The translations under genes were made by a program, and so were the position numbers. A model generated the notes under the pieces. It searched no databases and was not told the origin of the DNA. It worked only from the letters and a program-made list of their open reading frames with translations. Of a stretch of 64,000 nucleotides of DNA, positions 6,647 to 14,342 are shown piece by piece. Positions within the stretch are counted from its first letter, which is position 1. Each line of letters opens with the position of its first letter. This stretch comes from Polaribacter sp. Hel1_33_78 (GTDB taxonomy: Bacteria; Bacteroidota; Bacteroidia; Flavobacteriales; Flavobacteriaceae): assembly GCF_900106075.1 (NCBI RefSeq), contig NZ_LT629794.1, positions 1,096,001-1,160,000 on the forward strand, read 5' to 3'.

Positions 6647-6826
6647 TTAAAAACCAGTACCTGGATCTTCTGGACTTTGTGCTTGTGCCTTTTGAGGATT
6701 TAAAATTAAATAGGTGCCAAGAGCTGTTAAAGCGGCGTATTTCCCATAATTTCCTATTTTTTTAATTGCTTCTTTTCTGTTTATATCTGTAGATGAATTA
6801 ACAGTATTGATTTTATTTTTTTCCAT
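6647..6826 (-). CDS. Small exported or membrane peptide of unknown function
   Basis: A 59-aa frame: ATG at 6826, TAA at 6647-6649. The N-terminal half is charged (MEKNKINTVNSSTDINRKEA), followed by IKKIGNYGKYAALTALGTYL and an AQAQ sequence that resembles a signal-peptidase site, leaving a short acidic tail SPEDPGTGF. There is no arginine pair, so it is not a clear Tat signal. It lies 25 nt upstream of the stop of the large T9SS gene and abuts the rteC remnant. Function unknown. Confidence 0.5.
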   Translation of the reverse strand: MEKNKINTVNSSTDINRKEAIKKIGNYGKYAALTALGTYLILNPQKAQAQSPEDPGTGF

Positions 6827-6850
6827 GATGTTTAGTTTTTAAAATGTTGA

Positions 6851-8779
6851 TTATTCTAAAATTATTTTTTTGTTCAAATTCCTATTTTCTGATGCTATTT
6901 GAACAATGTAAACACCTTTTGATAATTTTGGTAATGAAATATTGTCACTACCAATAGATATAAAAGTAGTATTAAAGACTTGTTTTCCTAATAGATTAAA
7001 TAGTTTTAAAGATGTACTTTTTCTTGGCAAACCAATAACCTTTAAGTTTGCATTGTTGGATGCAAATACAGAAACACTTTCTAAAAAAGAGTTATCTATG
7101 CTTAACACACTATTAGAGAGATGGATGTAATATTTTCCTGTTCCGTAAACATGTTCATCTAAAGTAACTTTTACATCACTATCTGTTAAAGAAGCAAACG
7201 TATTTGCGTCTCTATCTTCTAAAGATACTTGAATTCCACTGGGTAAATTTAATGCCTCTATAGAAAAAGTAATTTCTTTTCCAGCTTCAGCTTGTAATCC
7301 TATTGGAATGATTTGAGATTTCATTTCTGAAATAGCCAATGCTTGTCTTCCTAAAGCAATACCTTCATTATTTTCTACTAAATGTGTATAGATGTTTAAA
7401 TCTGATACAACACCATTAAACATACCAATATCAAAACCTGGGTCTAAGCCATTTGTTTTATCATTGAAATAATTAATCTGTGTTTTTTTAGTACTTGAAC
7501 CGTTAGAAACGGATAAGTTTAAAGTAGTTGTACTTGTTTTGTAAAAAGGAATACTTGTTTGATGACTTTGCATTGCAGTTGTAATCGCAACTGTTCCTGA
7601 GCTTACTTTAGAATTTACAAAAAATGCTTGACCTGGTTGAAGGTAACCACTTGTATGCATCTCGTACAAACTATTTGTTGCATTCCATACATAAACTGAT
7701 TGAAAAGTATCAGATAATTGATCAGTTCCAGACATTCCATTTGAAGCTATAAAAGCGGTAATATCCATGTAAGAAGGATAAGAGTTTCCAATCAGATTCC
7801 AATTATTATCATCTTGTGTAATTGCTGAGTTTACTGTTGTTGGCATTGTGCCTGTAAATCCATAGTTAAAACCAGATGCAGACGCATCTTTTTTGAATCC
7901 ATAACCAATTCCAGTTCCAAACGTTTCTGTTGTTCCGCCTTGATAATAACTCCAATGTCCTGTTGTTGCATCTGGAACTGCGTTATCATAAGTTGAAATT
8001 CCTTTGTTTGATGCGGACACTGAACCTGATGCTATTTCATTGTTAGTTACCCAAGTATTATCATATTGTGCTCCAACAAATGGACTAGCTACAAAATGCC
8101 AATTCGTATCAGCAACATTTACATTGTAGGTCATATTTCCTGTTGATGTTCCTGCTACTTGTAAAGAACCGCCAGAATTTACAGCTAAAGAACCCGAAGC
8201 ATTTACTGTTAAGTCATTAGTATTTGCCCCAGTTGAAGATGATATTACAGCTGTTTTACCTGCTGGAATTGTTACGTTTGTAGTTGCATTTGGTACATCA
8301 ACATCCCAATTACTAGCAGTTGCCCAATCTGAATTTGTAGTTTCTGTAAAATTTGCAAAGTTTGTTAGTTGTATCCAATCTCCAGGAAATTTACCATCTA
8401 GGTAATTAAAACTACTATCACTTAACGTAATTTTAATTCTATACACAGTTTGTACTCCATCAGAACCATTTGGTAAATTATAAAAAGGAACTGTACTCGT
8501 AGGAATAACTAAAGAAAATGAACCTGTTACACTAGTTCCTGCAGGTGCAGGATTTAATTCTGCACTTGCAACGGTAGAAATAGCTGTCCAATTTTGCTGT
8601 TGGTTTTCAATAGAGCAATAAATATAACCAGCAGACCCTACTGTATATTCATAATCTACTTGAATAGTATTTCCAACTAATCCTTTGGTTAAGGTAGCAG
8701 AAGTAAAAGAAATGGATTGTGCATTCGCAATTGTTATAAAAACAATAGCGAAAAGTAGTATTATTTTTCGTTGAATCAT
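6851..8779 (-). CDS. T9SS-exported surface protein with one Ig-like module
   Basis: A 642-aa protein with signal peptide (IILLFAIVFITIANAQ). Residues about 21-140 form a module also found twice in the next gene: FTSATLT, VGNTIQVDYEYT, GTSVTGSFSLVIP. A long middle region typical of Bacteroidota surface proteins (TTNSDWATASNWDVDVP, NDLTVNASGSLAVNSGGSL) follows. The C-terminus (about 565-642) is a type A T9SS sorting domain: LKLFNLLGKQVFN and LPKLSKGVYIVQI. It is last in the galactan locus, 4 nt downstream of its partner, so probably cotranscribed. A glycan-binding or surface-scaffold role is inferred from context. Confidence 0.8.
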   Translation of the reverse strand: MIQRKIILLFAIVFITIANAQSISFTSATLTKGLVGNTIQVDYEYTVGSAGYIYCSIENQQQNWTAISTVASAELNPAPAGTSVTGSFSLVIPTSTVPFYNLPNGSDGVQTVYRIKITLSDSSFNYLDGKFPGDWIQLTNFANFTETTNSDWATASNWDVDVPNATTNVTIPAGKTAVISSSTGANTNDLTVNASGSLAVNSGGSLQVAGTSTGNMTYNVNVADTNWHFVASPFVGAQYDNTWVTNNEIASGSVSASNKGISTYDNAVPDATTGHWSYYQGGTTETFGTGIGYGFKKDASASGFNYGFTGTMPTTVNSAITQDDNNWNLIGNSYPSYMDITAFIASNGMSGTDQLSDTFQSVYVWNATNSLYEMHTSGYLQPGQAFFVNSKVSSGTVAITTAMQSHQTSIPFYKTSTTTLNLSVSNGSSTKKTQINYFNDKTNGLDPGFDIGMFNGVVSDLNIYTHLVENNEGIALGRQALAISEMKSQIIPIGLQAEAGKEITFSIEALNLPSGIQVSLEDRDANTFASLTDSDVKVTLDEHVYGTGKYYIHLSNSVLSIDNSFLESVSVFASNNANLKVIGLPRKSTSLKLFNLLGKQVFNTTFISIGSDNISLPKLSKGVYIVQIASENRNLNKKIILE

Positions 8780-8783
8780 CTTT

Positions 8784-9821
8784 TTATTGTTTTATGAATT
8801 TAATGTTTTTGGATTTATTTTCTGATTGAATTGTAAGTATATAAATCCCAGAATTTAAATTTGAAACATCTATAGATTTATTATCAGATAAAATTTTAGC
8901 TTGCAGGGTTTTACCCAATATGTTTGATATTTTAATTGTAGAAATATTCAAGTTGTTTAAATTTTGAATATTTAAACTTTCCAAAACTGGATTTGGATAC
9001 ACTTTAATTTTATTTAATTCTTCAGTAAAAGAAGTTGTATTTAAAGTCCCTGATGCTACTAAAACTGTTTCTTGTTTAGGATAATCGTCAGCAATTACTG
9101 TCCAACCTACTTTTTCTTTCATTTCTACTGATAATTCGTATGTAAAATCAGTAGTTAAATCTGCCGTTAATGTTGTACTTGCAGGAATTGTAAACGAAAT
9201 TGACCCTGTTATATCTGTACCTGGTCCATTAACAACACCAGTATCTCCGCCAACAATAAATGAATTATAATCTCCAGAAGCATCATAAAGATTTAAACCA
9301 ATGTAAATATAGCTGTCTGCTTCTGTACTTGTATAGGTATAATTTACGGTAATATTGCTATCAACTTCTGCGGTTGGTATTGCAGATGTAATTGTAATTG
9401 AAGCTGTATTTGTATTTGTTGATGCCACCAAATCAATTTCTGTTGTAGGATATGCACCTGCCAACCAAGTAACACCATCTTCAGTCTTCATTTCAATGAC
9501 TATTTTATAATTAAAAGCACCTGTTAAATCTGCTGTTAATTCTGTATTCGCAGGAATTACAAGATCAAAAGAACCAGTAATATCTGTACCCGCAGAAGAA
9601 GATGCTAAAAAACCATCAGTAATTTTTGCAGACCATGTTATATCATCATATTTATTAATTGCAGTATAAATTTGTACAGCAACAGCACTTGTATATTTAT
9701 AATTTACGGTAACTGTACTCCCAACTTCTGCAGATGTTAATTCTGCCGAAGTAAATTCAATGGATTGTGCGCTCAAAAAACTTGAGATACATAATGCGAA
9801 AAAAAGTAATTGTTTTTTCAT
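8784..9821 (-). CDS. T9SS-exported protein with two tandem Ig-like modules
   Basis: A 345-aa protein: signal peptide (MKKQLLFFALCISSFLSAQ), then two copies (about 20-130 and 142-255) of a ~110-residue beta-rich module. Each has (I)xFTSAxLTxAEVxS, TVNYxYTS, GTDITGSxxxxIPA and TxLTADLT. A type A T9SS sorting domain follows (about 270-345; KVYPNPVLESLNIQNL, SNLNSGIYILTI). Its location after the GH53 galactanase suggests a secreted glycan-binding protein, but I do not recognise the module as a named CBM. A gap of 79 nt separates it from the GH53 gene. Confidence 0.8.
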   Translation of the reverse strand: MKKQLLFFALCISSFLSAQSIEFTSAELTSAEVGSTVTVNYKYTSAVAVQIYTAINKYDDITWSAKITDGFLASSSAGTDITGSFDLVIPANTELTADLTGAFNYKIVIEMKTEDGVTWLAGAYPTTEIDLVASTNTNTASITITSAIPTAEVDSNITVNYTYTSTEADSYIYIGLNLYDASGDYNSFIVGGDTGVVNGPGTDITGSISFTIPASTTLTADLTTDFTYELSVEMKEKVGWTVIADDYPKQETVLVASGTLNTTSFTEELNKIKVYPNPVLESLNIQNLNNLNISTIKISNILGKTLQAKILSDNKSIDVSNLNSGIYILTIQSENKSKNIKFIKQ

Positions 9822-9900
9822 AATTTAAGGTTTTATAATTATTAGATTTAATTTTAAATATTATTATTGAGTTTATTTCTTGTTAGTTAATTAGTAGAAT

Positions 9901-11121
9901 TTAATTTTGAATTATTTCATTCATCCAATTGATACCATCGTGCAAATTGTAATCAAAATCCCAAAAAGCTTTATTTTCCCATGAAGAACCTGCACCATAT
10001 TGGTCTGGAAAAATTAATGTGTTAGAACCAACCCATTCGCCACCCCAATATATGACGCCAATACCTCCAGCATCATAAAGTTCTTGTGCCAAATCTTTTA
10101 AATATTCTTTTTGAGTATTTGTGGTTGGCGGATTGTCATAACCCGCTGGAATATTATCAAGTCCCAGAATATTAACATGATCATCATTACCACCTTCTCT
10201 AAAAAGTTGTGCGGTTTCCATAATTAGAAATTCTTTTTTGTAAGTGTTTTTTACAAAAGAAACAACTTCTGTCCAGTTTGTAAAACTTCCTAATGAATGC
10301 CAATTGTGATAATGTGAAAGTGCTAAAATGTCAAAATCTAAACCATTTCGAATATGAATTTTCATCCATGTTTTTAAATAAGAAGCTTCAAAAATATGGC
10401 ATGCTATTTTTATATTTAATCCATATTTGGCATTTAAATCTCTTACTGCTTTAGTGCCTGCATTTAAAAGTTTTACTGTTCTAACAACACTATAATCTGG
10501 TAAATCAGCTTCGGTCATATTTGGTTCTAAAAAACGTTGATTTGTTTCATTACCAATTGCAACAATCGCTGGTGTTAAATCTGCTAAAATGTATGCTTCT
10601 AATACATTAGTTGTATGTTTATAAACTGAATCTTTTAATTTTTCGATGTCATTCGCTATCGGTTGCCATTTTAATGGGGCAACATAATTGTTTAATTTTT
10701 GGTTATCCTCTAATGCCATTGACTGATATCCAAAGGTTAACAAGGTTTTTAGCCCTGCGTTTTTTGCTCTTTGTAATTCAAGTTTTACTTTTTCTGGCGA
10801 ACCAAAATCTACATCTGCATAACCCGCTGTATAACTGCTTTTATATGGTGGATTATCGATTCTTAAACGCGCAATATTTGCTCCATGATCTGCAATACTT
10901 TGGAATGCGTCTTTTGGAACTCCATTTTCTTTAAAAACGACTCCTCCGTAAGTTTCTTGATGTGTTACATATGCCATATAACTACCTTTATAAAACACAT
11001 CACCAGAGGTTGGTTCTGGAAACTCAACTGGTGTAGGAATATCACTTTCAACGGTACAACTATATTGGAAAAATAAGCTTAAAACAATAATGATTTGTAC
11101 GATGTTAATTTTTTGAAACAT
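9901..11121 (-). CDS. GH53 arabinogalactan endo-beta-1,4-galactanase lipoprotein
   Basis: A 406-aa lipoprotein (lipobox ending at Cys22, FFQYSC). The fold is a GH53 TIM barrel: YVTHQETYGGVVFKENG, then NIARLRI near the start; the acid/base Glu192 in AIVAIGNETN; the nucleophile Glu302 in FLIMETAQ; and GGIGVIYWGGEW near the C-terminus. GH53 enzymes cut beta-1,4-galactan side chains of pectin (type I arabinogalactan). Surface location on the outer membrane is likely. It sits in the SusCDE operon, so oligosaccharides would be passed directly to SusCD. The GH53 family call is secure; exact substrate is inferred. Confidence 0.9.
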   Translation of the reverse strand: MFQKINIVQIIIVLSLFFQYSCTVESDIPTPVEFPEPTSGDVFYKGSYMAYVTHQETYGGVVFKENGVPKDAFQSIADHGANIARLRIDNPPYKSSYTAGYADVDFGSPEKVKLELQRAKNAGLKTLLTFGYQSMALEDNQKLNNYVAPLKWQPIANDIEKLKDSVYKHTTNVLEAYILADLTPAIVAIGNETNQRFLEPNMTEADLPDYSVVRTVKLLNAGTKAVRDLNAKYGLNIKIACHIFEASYLKTWMKIHIRNGLDFDILALSHYHNWHSLGSFTNWTEVVSFVKNTYKKEFLIMETAQLFREGGNDDHVNILGLDNIPAGYDNPPTTNTQKEYLKDLAQELYDAGGIGVIYWGGEWVGSNTLIFPDQYGAGSSWENKAFWDFDYNLHDGINWMNEIIQN

Positions 11122-11124
11122 TTT

Positions 11125-11871
11125 TTAATGTATTAAATTGATTATTTTTTTGACCCAAACTTTATAGCCTTCCTCATTCAAATGAACACCATCTGTAGAT
11201 AATTCCATTTTTATCAAATCATCTTTTGTAGCAAATTCTTGATGTAAGTTTATGATTTCATAAGGCTCTTTGTCTTCAGAATTTTTAAGTAATAAATTCG
11301 TTTTTTTTATTTTTTCTTTAAGTGACTCCGTATTTGTAGGTAAAATAGTTTGCACAAATATTTTTGTTGCTGATGAATTATCATGAATTTGATTTACTAT
11401 TTTTAAGATGTTTGTAAAAACCATCTCTGAAGTCATATAATCTCTAAACAAATCGTTAATCCCAATCAGAAGAAATACTTTTTCAGGTTTTACATAATTG
11501 ATTTCTCCCAAACGAGCTAAAACACCATCTGTAGTATCGCCTGAAATTCCTCTGTTTTTGGTTTTAGCATTGTTTACTTTTAATCCCCAGTCACCACCTT
11601 GTTCTGTGATACTATTTCCTAAAAAAATAATATCATTTATCTTTAAAGGATTTGCTTTAAACTCTTGGATTCTTTCTGGATAATGCGTTTTTGTCCAATC
11701 TGAGTGCGTTGCAATAACTAATGTGCTATCAGGATACATAAGATCTGGTATCACAGTATCTAAAACTTCTTCTTCTACTGTAACATTTTTAGCTTCTTCA
11801 TTATTTTTACAAGCATATAATGATAGTATCAATAAAAAAATAGCAGCTATTTTTAATAAGATTTTATTCAC
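11125..11871 (-). CDS. SGNH/GDSL-family hydrolase lipoprotein
   Basis: A 248-aa lipoprotein (LSLYAC lipobox, Cys21). SGNH blocks are visible: block I IIFLGNSITEQGGDWG with the Ser nucleophile, block II GISGDTTDG, block III LIGINDLFRD, block V DGVHLNEEGY with the catalytic Asp and His. Such enzymes are esterases, often removing acetyl groups from polysaccharides. Placed 3 nt upstream of GH53, it is likely a carbohydrate deacetylase helping galactanase access, though the ester substrate is unknown. Confidence 0.85.
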   Translation of the reverse strand: MNKILLKIAAIFLLILSLYACKNNEEAKNVTVEEEVLDTVIPDLMYPDSTLVIATHSDWTKTHYPERIQEFKANPLKINDIIFLGNSITEQGGDWGLKVNNAKTKNRGISGDTTDGVLARLGEINYVKPEKVFLLIGINDLFRDYMTSEMVFTNILKIVNQIHDNSSATKIFVQTILPTNTESLKEKIKKTNLLLKNSEDKEPYEIINLHQEFATKDDLIKMELSTDGVHLNEEGYKVWVKKIINLIH

Positions 11872-11897
11872 AAGAGAGTTGATTTTAAATAATTTAC

Positions 11898-12710
11898 TTA
11901 TTGAGGTGTCACTGAATATTTACCTGTAACAAAATTGATAACGACTTTATAAATACCTGTTATTGGTGGTGTAACGATACCATTACCTATCCAATCAGGC
12001 GCCATATTTGGCACGAAAGATCCACCCTCAGTTGGTTGATTAGCAACTAAACCTAAATAAGCAGGATCTCCCCAACCTGTATTACTACTTAAAAAAGCAA
12101 TATTTTTTCCTCCAGCCAACTCTCTAATTATAGAAAATGTATTTCCGTTTTTTGTCATTTGTTGGTCAACCGGAATTGGATATCCCCAATTTGAAGGCAC
12201 TGCATTTCCTTGAAGGTACAATTGATTTGGTAACGGAAGATCATAAAAAAGATCTAAAAAAGGCGTTACTGTAATTGTTTCTACTTTCGAATACGAAGGC
12301 AAACTTCCGTAGTTTAATGATGATTTTAATCGTACTTTTAACTGTCCAGAAACATCAGTTGCTAAATCCATACTTAACGCAATTGCATTTAATTTAGCAT
12401 GCGTTAATGATAATTCAGTATTCTCTGTAATTTCGGTTTCAGGGTTTGAAAAATCACCATCTATGTCATCTATTTCTAACGTATAAGATATAGGCGTTGC
12501 AATACCATAATTTGGTTTATTCCAATTAAATGTTATCGCAATTTCAGCTTTATTGGGCTTTGTTAATACAATATCTGTAACACTTGGGTTTATTAATAAC
12601 TGACCATCAGTTGGTGCTATTGCAGTTAAATCATCATTATTATCTGTACATGAAATTAAAGTGACAATAACAATTATAAAAGATATCGTAATTTTTAACC
12701 TACTTTTCAT
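11898..12710 (-). CDS. susE: SusE-like outer-membrane glycan-binding lipoprotein
   Basis: About 270 residues from M(12710)KSRLKI; an upstream in-frame ATG at 12731 would give seven more residues, but the shorter start leaves a standard lipoprotein signal (IIVIVTLISC). The N-terminal Ig-like SusE domain (about 25-140) has the APTDGQLLIN pattern with ITFNWNKP, and a C-terminal SusE/F-type starch-binding-like segment ends in ITGIYKVVINFVTGKYSVTP. It would bind the polysaccharide at the cell surface. It follows the SusD gene by about 50 nt. Confidence 0.8.
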   Translation of the reverse strand: MKSRLKITISFIIVIVTLISCTDNNDDLTAIAPTDGQLLINPSVTDIVLTKPNKAEIAITFNWNKPNYGIATPISYTLEIDDIDGDFSNPETEITENTELSLTHAKLNAIALSMDLATDVSGQLKVRLKSSLNYGSLPSYSKVETITVTPFLDLFYDLPLPNQLYLQGNAVPSNWGYPIPVDQQMTKNGNTFSIIRELAGGKNIAFLSSNTGWGDPAYLGLVANQPTEGGSFVPNMAPDWIGNGIVTPPITGIYKVVINFVTGKYSVTPQ

Positions 12711-12760
12711 ATTATTTATTTTTGTTTTCATTTTGATATTTTTTATTTTTTCTATTCGTT

Positions 12761-14338
12761 TTAGAAACCATCAATTTGCTTTAAATTTGGGTTAGCCAAC
12801 AAATCCGAAGTAGGAATAGGAAATAAATTAAACTTATCATCCACGGCTCTTCCAGATTCAGAATTCCCTTTCCAAGCCCATAAATAATCTGCTGTAGTTA
12901 ATTTATTATATCGAACCAAATCTGTTCTTCTATGTGTTTCCCAGTATAATTCTCTGGCTCTTTCATCTAAAATAAAATCTAACGTAAGGTCTGCATTGGT
13001 GATATTTCCGTTAGTGCTTGAAGGATCATTATCATAAGCTCTTCCTCTAATTTTGTTGATATAACTTAATGCTGTTGCGTTATCACCACCAGAACCGCCT
13101 CTTAAAACAGCTTCTGCATAGGTTAGGTAAATTTCAGCCAAACGAAATACTGGAAAATCAATATCAGAAAGGTTTCCAAAATTATTATTTTGTTCAACTG
13201 GTGTTCCATCCCGTTTTACATTTCTATATTTGTATCCAGAATAACCGTCTGTACTTGTTGTAATCGAATTCACTTCCAAACTTTGACCAGTTGTATAAAA
13301 TTGAGCACGTTTGTCAATAGAAGTATCTGGCGTTGGAAATAATGCTGGTACTTGTTGCGTGAATCTAAAGGCTTGCCAGCTACCAGACATTCCGTTAATA
13401 GATGCCGGAACTCCAGCTGGCCCCAAAGCTAGAAAGTTGGTAGAATACCAAGTTTGGTTTGTATTGTCATAATTAATCGTGAAAATAAATTCATTGGTAT
13501 TTAAATCATTATCACCTAACATTAACCATTCATATTTTGCTTCTAAAGAATATCCTTCGTCTATTATTTTAGAAGCATAAGTAATCGCTTCTGTATTGTA
13601 TTCTTTTCCTGTGTAAATTTTTCCATTCAAATACATTCTAGATAATAATGCCCAAGCAGTAGCTTTGTCTGGTCTTCCTCTTTCATTTGTTCTAGCATTT
13701 GCTAATAAAGGCTCGATTTCTGTTAATTCTTTTTCAATAAAATCAAATAAATCTGCTCGTTGAATTTGATTTGGCGAAGTTGTACCTAACGTTTCTTCTG
13801 TTGGAAAAGGCGGATTACCATAAGCATCCATTAAAATCCAAAAACAATAGGCTCTTAAAAATCTGGCTTCGGCTTTAAATTGATTTATTTCTTCTGCTTC
13901 AACTCCAGAAAAACCTCTTTTATTTAAACTTTCTTCCGAAGACTCAATTATGAAATTATTACATAGCGTAATCATATTAATAGCAGAATTGTACACATTT
14001 GTAATTGCTGGGGAATCTGCGCTCCAAGCCAGTTCGTGGTAAATACCATCACCACCGTCATTCCAAGTACTTACCGCCATATCTGTCGTATATTCTTGCA
14101 TACTCCAATAAAATCTTAAAAAAGTACTATAAGCGAGATTAGAATATACAGATGCTAGACTTTGTTTGTAACCTTCTACATCACTGTATTGTCTGTCTGC
14201 TGTTAATACGTTTAGCGGTGTTTTATCTAAATCTTCTGTACAAGAATTAAAAGTTATCGAAATTGTTAAAAGAAATATTGCTAATAAAAATCTACTCTTA
14301 CTTATTTTTTTGATGTTTTCCATTTTATTTCGTTTCAT
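12761..14338 (-). CDS. susD: RagB/SusD-family outer-membrane lipoprotein
   Basis: A 525-aa SusD-family protein with lipobox ending at Cys33 (TFNSC), then the family motif EDLDKTPLNVLT. The TPR-like region contains EAEEINQFKAEARFLRAYCFW and AYGNPPFP. The C-terminus has FPVFRLAEIYLTYAEA, ALSYINKIRGRAY, LDFILDERARELYWETHRRTDLVRY and a final FPIP. SusD proteins cap the SusC channel and bind oligosaccharides. Start could be ATG 14338 or ATG 14323 (MENIKK). It is 4 nt downstream of SusC, the invariant PUL arrangement. Confidence 0.95.
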   Translation of the reverse strand: MKRNKMENIKKISKSRFLLAIFLLTISITFNSCTEDLDKTPLNVLTADRQYSDVEGYKQSLASVYSNLAYSTFLRFYWSMQEYTTDMAVSTWNDGGDGIYHELAWSADSPAITNVYNSAINMITLCNNFIIESSEESLNKRGFSGVEAEEINQFKAEARFLRAYCFWILMDAYGNPPFPTEETLGTTSPNQIQRADLFDFIEKELTEIEPLLANARTNERGRPDKATAWALLSRMYLNGKIYTGKEYNTEAITYASKIIDEGYSLEAKYEWLMLGDNDLNTNEFIFTINYDNTNQTWYSTNFLALGPAGVPASINGMSGSWQAFRFTQQVPALFPTPDTSIDKRAQFYTTGQSLEVNSITTSTDGYSGYKYRNVKRDGTPVEQNNNFGNLSDIDFPVFRLAEIYLTYAEAVLRGGSGGDNATALSYINKIRGRAYDNDPSSTNGNITNADLTLDFILDERARELYWETHRRTDLVRYNKLTTADYLWAWKGNSESGRAVDDKFNLFPIPTSDLLANPNLKQIDGF

Positions 14339-14342
14339 ATTC

